Source: Hyphomicrobiales bacterium (lineage in GTDB: Bacteria > Pseudomonadota > Alphaproteobacteria > Rhizobiales > Rhizobiaceae). From it: DNA of 64,000 nt. Positions 17,109-26,221 of this stretch are shown piece by piece. The position numbers and the translations under genes were made by a program. The notes below the pieces were generated by a model. It was not told where the DNA came from and did not search any database. It was given only the letters and a program-made list of their open reading frames with translations. Numbering within the stretch: position 1 is the stretch's first letter; each line of letters begins with the position of its first letter. The DNA lies in contig JAFKJU010000027.1 of assembly GCA_017305935.1 (NCBI GenBank), positions 1 to 64,000 of the forward strand, written 5' to 3'.

Positions 17109-20100
17109 TCAGCCCGGATCAGCGCCGGGAAGGACCGGGTCGGCTGGTCTGGGATCAATCGGCATCGCCACAGTCGTCGCCGCCAACATATCCCCGCCAT
17201 TCATTATCGAAGGGACAATCGCCCTTGGTCGCCCGTCGCCATTGGTCGGTGCTGCACGGGCAGTCATCGGGGTCTGGCGCAGGCCCATTGCAGAAAGATC
17301 GAGAACGAGTGGTTGCAGCAGCCTGCGTGTTGCCTCGCCGCCCCGCGACAACACATCAATGAAATCTTCCTGATTGGGCTGTCCAAGAGCCAGACGATAA
17401 ATCATGCGCTGCTCTCGAAGTTGGGCAAAGCGCGCGACATCCCTTCCAAAGGGACGCTCGAAAACATGGCGGCTGATTTCGGCGCCATCGAGCACCCACC
17501 ATGGTCGAAGGCCGCTCGCATCGACGGAACGCTCCGCATGTCTCTGCACGCATCGCCAAGGTGAGCCTTCCGCCATCGTAGAATCCCTCAGCACTTCGTC
17601 TCGCAATGTTGCGGCAAGCCGGCGTCGGACAGCCAAACCAGCATAGCGCTGGATGCGCCCTTCACGTTGCTCAAGATCGAGCGGATTGGACGAGAGATCC
17701 CAATGAACCACATGCGAACACCACGGGTGAAAATCCAGGCCCTCCTGCCCAACGGATGTCGTCGCCAGAACGTGCGGCCAGAAAGGCGTGTTGAAACTCC
17801 TGCGAACTTCATCGGGTCGGGCTGGAGCGGTTAGTGCCACGCCGCCCTCCACCTTGACGACAGGCTCGGTCTCGGCATCGCCAAACGGCACGGCGACATG
17901 GCAACGAACAGGGATCTTGTGCGGCGCCCCGCCAATTCCGTGAAAGCTGAAGCTGCCCGCGCGTAGCCCGAGCGACGATTGCAAATCCTTGGCGAGACCC
18001 GCGACGCCTTCATGGAGGTTTTGAGCGCGTAGCCAGCAATGCTCGTCAAGAACACTCTCGAAGCCACCATCCACGACCGCGCCCATGACTTGCTCGACCG
18101 CGCTCTTCCCCGACAACGATGACAGGATCACCGGATTGTCGAGATAGGCGCGCAGTCCCTGCCAACTGAGTTGGACCAGATCCGGATAGCGTGCCGGGTC
18201 AAGGATCGTCGGGTCATGTCGCAGCAACGCCCGGCCGAGCGCGACGCCCGGCGCCCCAATCGCATAATCCACGAGGTCCGAAAGCTCGATTGGGGACAGC
18301 CGGTCGATCGGCTGCGCCTGACGCCACTTCCGGACAGCGGACTGCGCGGCACGGTCGTCACCGATCGCGCTGCTCCAGCCCGCGGCGGACAGGTCGGCAA
18401 CACCTGCCATCCGTTCGATCGCCGCCAGCGTCCTTGCAATCGACCTGTGCCGTCGCCTGGCCTTCACGGTATCCCGCTCAATGATGCCTTTGGGCAAAGC
18501 GGCGAGAATCTGCCGCCGAACCTCCTTGCGAACGGCGCCGATCGTCATCCCGGCCTTCACGAGCGGGTCCGTATTGCGGATCAGCCATGGTGACGGATGG
18601 AACGCCGCCATCACGGGACCGGGGACGGCCGCCAACTTGAAGCGCCGCCGTCGGTACGCCTTCTCATAGCCGCCATGCTTCTTGGGAAGGCAGTGCGCCT
18701 CCACACCAAAACTCAGGAGTGCCGCCACGCTGGGCGGGGTTGCCCGAAAGCGACTGAACATCAGGAGTTTGGGATCAGCCGTAGTGCTTTTCCAACCACC
18801 GTCGAGCGGCCACCAAGGGAACGATGGCGCCACCCAGGGGAGCGACAGCAGCTTCGGCGGAGCGACGCTGCTGAGCGCCCGGAGCTTCGCGTCGGGCCAT
18901 GCGGCTGGCGCATCGAGTTTGTTACGACGATCGCGCGTCATCCGCGTGAGCTTCGGCGCTGCCTTGATCTTAGCGCGCTTCCAGGCCGCATAGCGAGGAC
19001 CAAGGGCCTGTGCGGGCAATGGAACCGAGGACCAATATGGCAGCGCCTCATAACGCATCTGCACGGAGAAACTCTCCACAAGATGCCGATAGACCTGAAA
19101 ATCCTCAGGCGACGGGTCCGCATCAAGAAATTGCGTTGCCGCGAGCGGATCTGCCAGCGCCACACTGTCCCGCTCTGTCCGCGACATAACCGGGGTCAAC
19201 AATGCGCGAAGCTCATCCCTGATCCTGGCTGCGTCCACCACGTCACGCTCCAACTCAGGATGGCTCGCATCGGAATGAGCCGCGATGTCTCGCAGCTTGT
19301 CACCGAAATCGGAAAAGAGCGTCTTCGCCCGTTCACGAACGACGGGGCCGGCAAGGAACTCGATCAGCTCCAGGAGTTCCGCATGGGCAAGCGTGCCGCG
19401 CGCCTCCTCCCAGCGTGTGCTCAGAAGCCGATAAGGCGTCGCGCTGAGCAGGAGAATCGCCGGCGGAGCAACGGAGCCTTCAGGTTCCAGAAGCGCCTGA
19501 AGAAGCGGATCGGTGGCCTTTTCATCGAGAATCTGCCGGTAGCGCTGAAACTCGTCGAGAACGACCAAATCTGGCGGCTGATGGCGCAACGTCGCCAGCG
19601 CCAGAGCGCGCCGGAGGCGACCAACGAAGGTGGTCGGTTTGAGGGGATGGATCTTTCGGTTCGCATCGCCATGAACCGCCAGATCAAGCATGGCGCGCAC
19701 CGGCTCACCGAATTCTGCCGCCAGCGCCTCACGAAACCGCTGGCGGAGGTGCGACGGCGAAACCGCGAATTTGGCTTCCGCGTCCTTGACGGCCCAGTCC
19801 CACGAACCTCGCGCGCTGAGCCGCAATATGGCCGGATCAAGATCGCGGGCGAATGCGGGATAGGTATGTTCGAGCAGCACCTTGAGGAATGCTCGCTCTT
19901 CCTTGCGTCCTCCTGTGAGGCGCGCACGCGCTCCTGGAAAGGAGGTCGCTGGGGTCAGCGCGTAGATCAGAACGGGATTGTCCGGCCGCTTGGTGATCGC
20001 GATCAGCGAGAGTCGGTCCGGTGTCGCGGTTGCGGCCTTGCGTTGTGAATCGCCCAGGAATCCAACGACGCGCCCCTTGTTCTGATGCGAGACCGCATGG

Positions 20101-20294
20101 CCGTTGGCGATGTAATAGATCACCAAAGGCCGGGAGCCGTCCCCGGACATTCGGCGAGCCAATTCCTTCGCCACGACCGTTTTTCCGAGACCGACTTCAT
20201 CAGCCACAAGAAAACGGCGGCGGCCCATCTGGTCCGTGAAGGCCGCAAGCGCCGCATTCACGGCGGCTTCCTGAAAAGGCTTGGGCGCGCTCAT
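17109..20294 (-). CDS. SF2 helicase of Azaca-like cluster
   Basis: The 1061-residue protein has Walker A ADEVGLGKT (about 31-39), an unusual Walker B LDEFQRY (near 247), SATPYRLLST (near 285), and a distant C-terminal lobe with SVGQEGLDFH and QREGRIQRYAG (near 850-885), the motif V and VI region. About 500 residues separate the two lobes, so there is a large insertion. The start ATG at 20294 overlaps the stop of the PLD gene (ATGA), which decides it over a longer frame. As I recall, the trio DUF6361, PLD and helicase corresponds to Azaca proteins; assignment as ZacC is tentative. It is last in its operon. Confidence 0.8.
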   Translation of the reverse strand: MSAPKPFQEAAVNAALAAFTDQMGRRRFLVADEVGLGKTVVAKELARRMSGDGSRPLVIYYIANGHAVSHQNKGRVVGFLGDSQRKAATATPDRLSLIAITKRPDNPVLIYALTPATSFPGARARLTGGRKEERAFLKVLLEHTYPAFARDLDPAILRLSARGSWDWAVKDAEAKFAVSPSHLRQRFREALAAEFGEPVRAMLDLAVHGDANRKIHPLKPTTFVGRLRRALALATLRHQPPDLVVLDEFQRYRQILDEKATDPLLQALLEPEGSVAPPAILLLSATPYRLLSTRWEEARGTLAHAELLELIEFLAGPVVRERAKTLFSDFGDKLRDIAAHSDASHPELERDVVDAARIRDELRALLTPVMSRTERDSVALADPLAATQFLDADPSPEDFQVYRHLVESFSVQMRYEALPYWSSVPLPAQALGPRYAAWKRAKIKAAPKLTRMTRDRRNKLDAPAAWPDAKLRALSSVAPPKLLSLPWVAPSFPWWPLDGGWKSTTADPKLLMFSRFRATPPSVAALLSFGVEAHCLPKKHGGYEKAYRRRRFKLAAVPGPVMAAFHPSPWLIRNTDPLVKAGMTIGAVRKEVRRQILAALPKGIIERDTVKARRRHRSIARTLAAIERMAGVADLSAAGWSSAIGDDRAAQSAVRKWRQAQPIDRLSPIELSDLVDYAIGAPGVALGRALLRHDPTILDPARYPDLVQLSWQGLRAYLDNPVILSSLSGKSAVEQVMGAVVDGGFESVLDEHCWLRAQNLHEGVAGLAKDLQSSLGLRAGSFSFHGIGGAPHKIPVRCHVAVPFGDAETEPVVKVEGGVALTAPARPDEVRRSFNTPFWPHVLATTSVGQEGLDFHPWCSHVVHWDLSSNPLDLEQREGRIQRYAGLAVRRRLAATLRDEVLRDSTMAEGSPWRCVQRHAERSVDASGLRPWWVLDGAEISRHVFERPFGRDVARFAQLREQRMIYRLALGQPNQEDFIDVLSRGGEATRRLLQPLVLDLSAMGLRQTPMTARAAPTNGDGRPRAIVPSIMNGGDMLAATTVAMPIDPRPADPVLPGADPG

Positions 20295-22138
20295 TGGCGT
20301 CCGCCTTTGATTGCAGACGCGCCGAGCCCGCTTCGAAGCTTGCCCCACAACGCATCGAAGCGCCTCAGCATCTCCCCTGTTTGCGGGTCTTCCTGTCCTG
20401 CCTGCTCAAGCACGGCCGGCAGATATTGAGAGACCCGTCGCTCAATCTCGCTGAATTTGCTCGGGTCGCGCGCCCATGCCGCCAACATCTCTTCCAAGGT
20501 TGGCAGCGAGGCGTCGACGGCCGGATTCGCTGCCAAACCAGCCCGTTCCTGCGCTTCGTCACTCGTCCAGTCGCCCTCACCCTGCCGATCGTCATCGGCG
20601 AGCAATCCGGCCACCCAGAGGAGGAACCCTCTGGCGCCGAGAAAGCGCACGAATGCGGCGCGGTCGCGATCCTCTCCGAATGGCGGCTCGGCAGGCGCAC
20701 GTTGCAGCCACGAAAGCCCCTTGTCTCCACGGCTGACCCGCAAGCGCACGAACTCGCTTCGCTCCGCGGCGGCGACAGGCCCCAGAAGCATGTCGGTTTG
20801 CTGTGCCGGCCAGACCAGAAGCTCGCCATGAAGCGCGCCCACTTCCAGCACGATGTCGGCTTCGTCAGGATGCGGCCCGCCGGGATGGAGATCGGAGTGA
20901 TGGGTGAGGCGCATCCCTTCATCGTCGACGCTGAGTTCTGCCGCCCAGCGCGCCGCCACTTGGGCGCGCGCCCGTTCAAGCGCCTCCTCCTCCAGGGCCG
21001 CCGCGTCGGGCGAATACTCCATGCCGGGGACGGCGACAGGACGGGCCGAACCGAGAAGCGCCCTCAGACCTTTCTCGACCGGCTCGGAAACCGCCAGCTC
21101 GGCCGTCACCTCGGCGTTGCGCCCGGTCCAGGCCCGCAGCGTTGCGTTCGCGCTGCCCAGCCACAGCGTCCGCTTGCGCCCGGACCGCATGAACAACAGC
21201 TTGGCATGAAGGCCGCGCCCGACTTCCTCATCGTCAGCCGCGCCAGCATCGACCGCCAGCGCCGCAGGCTGTGATGCAGGTTCGGGATCGCCAATGGGAT
21301 AGTCGGGCGCATCGAGTGCGAGCAAATCGTCGAATGCCGCCAGTGACGGACCGACCCGCTCGATCTCCCGCATTGTCGTCAGCAGTACGCTTCGTGACGG
21401 TTTCGTTCCCTTCGGCGTCTGTCTGGCAAGGAAGTTCTTGTCGACAAAGGGACTCACCACGACAACCTCGTCCGTCCCCGGTGGCGGGACAGGAACGGCC
21501 TGCTCTCCCGTCCCGGCCGACCATCGAATCCGCTCGACGCGCACGCCCGCTGGCGCCCGCCAGGCCACCCTCGCAATCGTCGCCGCAAGGGAAGCGGAAC
21601 GCGCGCCTTTCAGCTCGGCCTTCTCGGCCAGTCCGCGCGCCAGATCTTCCGCACCAGGGATCCGAGCACCACCTTTGCCACCAGAAACAAGCAGCAGCCC
21701 AATGTCGCGATTTACGCATTCGGTGAGGTTCCGGCTCCCGACCCAAAGCCGCCAGCCGATCTCGCCGTCCGTGCCGCACGTTCGCACCAGAGCGGCCTTG
21801 GGGTGCCAGCTATGCGTCGCCTCATCGAAATCGACTTCGCGAACGAACTGATCCAGCACGGCAGCAATGCGCGGGGTACGGCGCATTCTTGCAAGACGGC
21901 CGCGCTGGATGACAATGCGCACTTTCCCGCGCAACCTCTCGACCGCATCGGCGAAATCGGACGGAGTGCCTCGGCCAGCGTCGGTGTCCTTGCCCGCCAG
22001 CGCAAGCAAGGTTGCACCGATCGATCCCAGATCCGCCGAATAGGACGCCAGCAAGGCGAGCTCGACGCTCTCATCGGGGCCGGTACGCAACCCCTCGAGG
22101 AACGAGAGCGCCGGCCAGCTTTCGACCACCTCGCTCAT
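20291..22138 (-). CDS. Phospholipase-D-like (HKD) protein
   Basis: The 615-residue protein carries two HxK motifs: SWHPKAALVR followed by WVGSRNLT (about residues 107-130) and GLHAKLLFM followed by LWLGSANATLR (about 308-330). Two such motifs make one PLD active site, which in defence proteins usually acts as a nuclease. It overlaps the DUF6361 gene upstream and the helicase gene downstream by 4 bases each, so the three products are made in step and probably form a complex. No signal peptide is present. DrmC of DISARM is also a PLD protein, but the partners here are different. Confidence 0.82.
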   Translation of the reverse strand: MSEVVESWPALSFLEGLRTGPDESVELALLASYSADLGSIGATLLALAGKDTDAGRGTPSDFADAVERLRGKVRIVIQRGRLARMRRTPRIAAVLDQFVREVDFDEATHSWHPKAALVRTCGTDGEIGWRLWVGSRNLTECVNRDIGLLLVSGGKGGARIPGAEDLARGLAEKAELKGARSASLAATIARVAWRAPAGVRVERIRWSAGTGEQAVPVPPPGTDEVVVVSPFVDKNFLARQTPKGTKPSRSVLLTTMREIERVGPSLAAFDDLLALDAPDYPIGDPEPASQPAALAVDAGAADDEEVGRGLHAKLLFMRSGRKRTLWLGSANATLRAWTGRNAEVTAELAVSEPVEKGLRALLGSARPVAVPGMEYSPDAAALEEEALERARAQVAARWAAELSVDDEGMRLTHHSDLHPGGPHPDEADIVLEVGALHGELLVWPAQQTDMLLGPVAAAERSEFVRLRVSRGDKGLSWLQRAPAEPPFGEDRDRAAFVRFLGARGFLLWVAGLLADDDRQGEGDWTSDEAQERAGLAANPAVDASLPTLEEMLAAWARDPSKFSEIERRVSQYLPAVLEQAGQEDPQTGEMLRRFDALWGKLRSGLGASAIKGGRQ

Positions 22139-23370
22139 TCGGCGTCCGCCAGATCTTCGAGGAGCGTACTAACTTGCCCCCATCGATAGTGAAGCGGCCC
22201 GGCGAGACCATGTTCATCACTCGACCATTCGAGGCGCCGATCTCGTCCATTGGCAGTCAAAGCAAGCCGTGCGCGCGGTCCCTTGCGGGCTTCAGCCGCG
22301 GCGTAGACGTCGAAGAGCGGGGCGGGATTTCCCGATTTGGATGTTATCCAGTCCTTCGTGGCCGTCAGAACAGCACGCAACCTCGACGGCAGCGCGCCGA
22401 TGTCCGTCTCAAGCGCATCGACATCAAGCTTGGCCGCGACGGAACCGTGCTCTTCGATGATCGCGGCGAGATGGTCACGATGTCGGGTCGATATCTCCCG
22501 CTTGTCATCGGTCTCGACGATACGTTCCAGAAGCGCGTCATAGATGGCACGGCCGACGCCCGCGAGACTTGCAGCCTGCCGCGCCCTGACAAGCGCGGCC
22601 TGATCGGGACCGGCGACCGCGCGAGCTTCCTCGCCCCACATCCCGGATGGCGCCGCAGCCTCGGTCCGCGCTAGTCTAGCAAGCAGGGACAGCTCATGGC
22701 TACCATTGCGACGCAACTGAATGAGCCGCTCGCGCAGAAATGCCGCTTCTGCGGTCGCCATCCGAAGGGTGATGTGGCCGCCACGCCAATTATCCGGTCG
22801 ATCAAGGAGTGGAACGAACGGCGGGTCGAAACTGACAAGCGGATGACCATCGTCGTCGGTCGCCGCTCCGGCACTCTTCAACAGCCGGTGCGCCTGCGCT
22901 CGCGAAATAGTCCGCCCATCAATGCGCGGACGCAATATGCCCCAGACCGCAAGCGCATTCCAATACACGGTCGATGGCGGTTGGCTCGACGGCTTGGGAA
23001 ACACACGTCCCCCGATCACCTGGGATTCGCCCGCGTCCTTGAGCCGGCCCGCAAGCTCCCTTTCGCGTTCGCGCAGAGCACGCACGGCGGCCGGTCCCAT
23101 CAGGCCTGCCAGATCCTCGAACAGCCAAGGCACGAAGAGCGCGTAGCGGGCACGCGTGTGCAGCACCGATGTACCCGGGAAGAAGCGGTCGGCATAACGC
23201 TGATGGATCGTCAGGAAGCCGATCTCATCGCGCACGCCCATGGATTCTTCGTCCATTTGCGCCTTGGCGCGCGCCAGCGCCTCCCGCGACAGATAGGTCC
23301 ATCCCAACGCAGGTTCGATAGACGGGCTGCGTCTGGTGCGGGATGGTTTTGCCGATTGTCGCATGACCAT
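22135..23370 (-). CDS. DUF6361 family protein
   Basis: The 411-residue protein has the family hallmark near its start: LGWTYLS ... DEIGFLTIHQRYADRFFPGTSVLHTRARY, which matches the DUF6361 consensus of a two-helix region followed by FPGTS and TRARY. I start it at the ATG at 23370, which shares its A with the ATPase stop (TGATG); a GTG three codons earlier is possible. As recalled, DUF6361 is the first component (ZacA) of Azaca. Its biochemical activity is not known. It overlaps the PLD gene by 4 bases. Confidence 0.78.
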   Translation of the reverse strand: MVMRQSAKPSRTRRSPSIEPALGWTYLSREALARAKAQMDEESMGVRDEIGFLTIHQRYADRFFPGTSVLHTRARYALFVPWLFEDLAGLMGPAAVRALRERERELAGRLKDAGESQVIGGRVFPKPSSQPPSTVYWNALAVWGILRPRIDGRTISRAQAHRLLKSAGAATDDDGHPLVSFDPPFVPLLDRPDNWRGGHITLRMATAEAAFLRERLIQLRRNGSHELSLLARLARTEAAAPSGMWGEEARAVAGPDQAALVRARQAASLAGVGRAIYDALLERIVETDDKREISTRHRDHLAAIIEEHGSVAAKLDVDALETDIGALPSRLRAVLTATKDWITSKSGNPAPLFDVYAAAEARKGPRARLALTANGRDRRLEWSSDEHGLAGPLHYRWGQVSTLLEDLADAE

Positions 23371-24590
23371 CAGCCCCACAAGGCGGACAATGGCGCTGCG
23401 GCCAATTTGTCGCCGAAGGGCACGAGATCGGTGCTATCGTAGAGCACGACGCCGTAGGCGAACCGGTCCTTGCACGCTTCGGCCAAGGTCCGCAGCCCGG
23501 CAAAGTCGCTGGACTTTACCGTCGCTGACGCCTTGACCTCGATCCCCACGATCATGCCGTCGTCGCGTTCCAGCACGATATCCACCTCGTGCATCTGCTG
23601 ATCGCGAAAATGATATGGCGTCAGCCGTAAGTCGGACGCATCCATGAGCTTCAGGACTTCGGCAAACACGAAGCTTTCCAGAAGCGCGCCGAATACGCCG
23701 CGGTCCGCCTTCACCCGATCGAACGTCAACCCGCGCGCCGTGGCGAGAAGGCCGGAATCGAGGAAATGCAGCTTCGGCGTCTTGGCGATCCGCTTCAGCG
23801 CGTTTGTGTACCAAGGCTGCAATGTCGAGACGAGGAAGACCTGCTCCAGCAGCGCCACATAGCGCTGTCCCGTCTTGTGGCTGACATTGATGCTGGAGCC
23901 GAACTGCGAGTAGTTGACCAACTGCCCCGAATGCTCCGCCAGCAGGCGAACGAATTTCGGCAGCTCGGTCAACTTCTCGATCTCTGCGATGTTTCTGAGA
24001 TCACGGGTCAGAACCGACGTCAGATAGGACCGCGCCCAATCTTGCCGTCGCCGTTCGCTCTCACGGCTGATCGCCTCGGGAAAACCTCCGAACAGCGCGA
24101 GCTGGATAAGGTCGTCGCCAACGATCGCCTCTCCGTTCCCCTGAAGTTTCCCCGCAAATAGGCGTTCCAGGAACGTCGACGTCTGGCCTTTTATTTCAGC
24201 GCGAGCCAACGGCAGCATCCGAATGGTTTCCATCCGGCCCGCCAGGCTGTCGGCAACTCGCGGCAAGGTAAGCACATTGGCTGAGCCGGTCAGGAGGAAG
24301 CGGCCGGGACGATAGTCCTCGTCCACCGTCTTCTTGATCGCAAGCAGCAGATCAGGCGCGCGCTGGATCTCATCAATGATCGCGCGATCCAGGCCACGGA
24401 TGAACCCGGCCGGATCGGACTGCGCGGCGTCGAGCGCCGTCTGATCGTCGAGAGTGATATAGGTCCGGCCCGCCTCCCCCATTTTCCGGACAAGTGTGGT
24501 CTTGCCCGCCCTGCGCGGTCCTACGATCAGGACCACCGGGGTATCTGAAAGGGCTTCCTCCACCCGATGCTCGACGAGCCGCTCGTACAT
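23370..24590 (-). CDS. AAA ATPase with DUF4143 domain
   Basis: The 406-residue protein belongs to the COG1373 group: Walker A GPRRAGKTTL (about 24-33), IIDEIQRAPDLL (near 70-81, Walker B), LTGSAN near 100, and a C-terminal DUF4143 region with EVDIVLERDDG and GIEVKAS (near 335-355), a restriction-nuclease-like fold. It ends one base into the start of the DUF6361 gene, so it is the first gene of that operon. Members are common and rarely characterised. It may be a regular part of this copy of the defence cluster or a passenger; the tight coupling favours the first. Confidence 0.82.
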   Translation of the reverse strand: MYERLVEHRVEEALSDTPVVLIVGPRRAGKTTLVRKMGEAGRTYITLDDQTALDAAQSDPAGFIRGLDRAIIDEIQRAPDLLLAIKKTVDEDYRPGRFLLTGSANVLTLPRVADSLAGRMETIRMLPLARAEIKGQTSTFLERLFAGKLQGNGEAIVGDDLIQLALFGGFPEAISRESERRRQDWARSYLTSVLTRDLRNIAEIEKLTELPKFVRLLAEHSGQLVNYSQFGSSINVSHKTGQRYVALLEQVFLVSTLQPWYTNALKRIAKTPKLHFLDSGLLATARGLTFDRVKADRGVFGALLESFVFAEVLKLMDASDLRLTPYHFRDQQMHEVDIVLERDDGMIVGIEVKASATVKSSDFAGLRTLAEACKDRFAYGVVLYDSTDLVPFGDKLAAAPLSALWG

Positions 24591-24742
24591 GTTTTTCCGA
24601 ATCTCCGACGACTGGGACTATGAGCCATGATAATTGGAAGTCAATGGCCCGCAGATTGGAAATGAACCAGCCGTGATCCGGGAATGGACTGAGGGGAAAG
24701 CCTTCCCCTGCGGCCGAGCCAAAAGTCTCGTCCGACCCCTTC

Positions 24743-24760
24743 TGCGGGGGGAACCCCGCA
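24743..24760 (+). promoter_or_regulatory. Hairpin in the gap before DUF932
   Basis: TGCGGGG and CCCCGCA, separated by four bases, form a 7-base-pair stem. It lies in the 264-base gap between the ATPase and DUF932 genes, upstream of the shared leader. It may belong to the 5' untranslated region; its role is unknown. Confidence 0.35.
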
Positions 24761-24771
24761 ACGCCCCTTAT

Positions 24772-24854
24772 AGAGTGAGAGAGTGGCCGGATTGTCCGTG
24801 ACGGGTTGAGGACCGGGAGAGAGGCTTCCGGCGCCCGTCATGGAGTTTCGTCCC
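24772..24854 (+). promoter_or_regulatory. Structured leader, copy 1 (before DUF932)
   Basis: GACGGG at 24800-24805 pairs with CCCGTC at 24834-24839, and inside it CCGG ... CCGG encloses GAGAGAGGCTT. The same plan with different bases occurs before the ParB-like gene at 26168-26207, and related text occurs at 29470-29569. Directly after the hairpin comes GGAG and then ATG, the same layout as in copy 2. This suggests an RNA element controlling translation or transcription. Confidence 0.5.
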
Positions 24855-26048
24855 ATGAATATGCAGGTTCTGGAAGCCCGTCGCGACGTAAGCGGCGGCT
24901 ACAAGGTCGATGTCACCCGTGGCCAGCGCGTCGGCCGCGTCTCGTCCGAATGGTTCTCGCGCCCTGACGACGAGCGCTATCTGTCCCTGTCGGACCTGGC
25001 ACGCACGGTTCGCGGGCGCTCCGAACGCAGCCGCACGCGCGTAGTCGAGAGCGAACTGATCCATGTCGAAGCCAGCCGCTCCGATCCCGAGCGCCTGGCG
25101 CTGACCCTGCCCGGCGCCGATGCCCCCATCGCGCCGACGCACTGGAGCTTCGGCCAGCTTGCCAGCCTGGTTGGAGCACCGGCCGCCTATCTACGTCAGC
25201 TTCCCGCCGCGCTTGCCGGAATCAACCTGCAATATGGTCTGTCTTCGCACCGGGCCGAGCAGATCAAAACCTTCGAGATCGAGGACGGACGGGTCGAGCT
25301 GCGCGCCGTGACCGGACCCGATTACGGCAGGATTCATGACTACGAACTGGTGGAGGCCGTACAGCGCATCGCGGGCAACGGCACGGGTGACACGCGCTGG
25401 AAGGTCCCCGGCGTGCTCGACTGGTCAAGCGGGATCTACAATCCCAACGTCGATATCTCGAAGGATACCACCACGCTCTACGCCTCCGATCGCGACGTCT
25501 TTCTCTTTCTTGTCGACGATCTGAACCCGATTGAAGCCGGCCGCCTGCCGGACGGATCGCCCGATCTCTACTTCCGGGGATTTTATGCCTGGAACAGCGA
25601 AGTGGGCGCGAAAACCCTTGGGATTGCGTCCTTTTATCTCCGAGCGGTATGCCAGAATCGAAATTTGTGGGGCGTCGAGGATTTCGAGGAAATCACCATT
25701 CGCCACAGCAAATACGCCGCCTCGCGCTTCGCCCATGAGGCGGCTCCGGCACTGCTGAACTTCGCTAACTCGTCGCCCATGCCCTTCGTCAACGGCATCA
25801 AGGCGGCCCGCGAACGGATCGTGGCCAAGACCGACGAAGACCGCACGGACTTCCTGCGCCGCCGCGGCTTCTCGAAAGCGGAAACCGGAAAGATCATCGA
25901 TACGGTGCTGGCCGAGGAAGGTCGTCCGCCCCAGTCTATCTTCGATTTCGTTCAGGGCATCACCGCGCTCGCGCGCACCAAGCCTCATCAGGACGCCCGC
26001 CTCGACATGGAGGCCAAAGCGAAGAAACTCCTGGACCGGGCAGCCTGA
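24855..26048 (+). CDS. DUF932 domain protein (phage/plasmid-like family)
   Basis: The 397-residue protein is a DUF932 (TIGR03299-like) member: FGQLASLVGAPAAYLRQLP near residue 100, VTGPDYGRIHDYELVEAV near 155, and a conserved middle with VFLFLVDDLNPIEAG. These proteins are common on phages, plasmids and ICEs and have no settled function. I chose the ATG at 24855 over one at 24840 because GGAG is 9 bases upstream and because the leader shared with the ParB-like gene places GGAG and ATG in the same positions; at 24840 the start would abut the hairpin. A strong hairpin follows the stop. Confidence 0.85.
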   Translation: MNMQVLEARRDVSGGYKVDVTRGQRVGRVSSEWFSRPDDERYLSLSDLARTVRGRSERSRTRVVESELIHVEASRSDPERLALTLPGADAPIAPTHWSFGQLASLVGAPAAYLRQLPAALAGINLQYGLSSHRAEQIKTFEIEDGRVELRAVTGPDYGRIHDYELVEAVQRIAGNGTGDTRWKVPGVLDWSSGIYNPNVDISKDTTTLYASDRDVFLFLVDDLNPIEAGRLPDGSPDLYFRGFYAWNSEVGAKTLGIASFYLRAVCQNRNLWGVEDFEEITIRHSKYAASRFAHEAAPALLNFANSSPMPFVNGIKAARERIVAKTDEDRTDFLRRRGFSKAETGKIIDTVLAEEGRPPQSIFDFVQGITALARTKPHQDARLDMEAKAKKLLDRAA

Positions 26049-26054
26049 ACCCCG

Positions 26055-26092
26055 CGAAGCCGGAAATCCCGTTCTCCGTATTTCCGGCTTCG
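26055..26092 (+). terminator. Long perfect hairpin after DUF932
   Basis: CGAAGCCGGAAAT and ATTTCCGGCTTCG form a 13-base-pair stem with a 12-base loop, 7 bases after the DUF932 stop. No T-run follows directly; TTTTT comes 18 bases later. It may be a transcript-end or stabilising hairpin between DUF932 and the ParB-like gene. Confidence 0.55.
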
Positions 26093-26138
26093 TGCATCTC
26101 CGTCTCCACGTTTTTCCGATACGGCGGCGCTGCTCCTT

Positions 26139-26221
26139 CAGAGGAAGAGGGCGGCGCTTCGCTTCGTGACGGGTTTCGGGTCGAGAGAGAGGCTCTCGGC
26201 GCCCGTCGCGGAGTAACTCAC
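26139..26221 (+). promoter_or_regulatory. Structured leader, copy 2 (before ParB-like gene)
   Basis: GACGGG (26168-26173) pairs with CCCGTC (26202-26207). Inside, CGAGAG and CTCTCG pair around AGAGG, while copy 1 has CCGG/CCGG at the matching place, so the pairing is kept although the bases differ. Upstream AGAGGAAGAGGGC recurs before the strawberry-notch gene. GGAG follows the hairpin, 11 bases before ATG. Confidence 0.55.

Noticed and set aside
18597-20048. Plus-strand frame of 483 codons
   Set aside because: It is antisense to the SF2 helicase and rich in Arg, as expected for a shadow frame.
20291-22138. PLD protein as DrmC of DISARM
   Set aside because: Its direct partners are DUF6361 and a helicase, coupled by overlaps, and the DrmD-like operon lies 10 kb away with other genes between.
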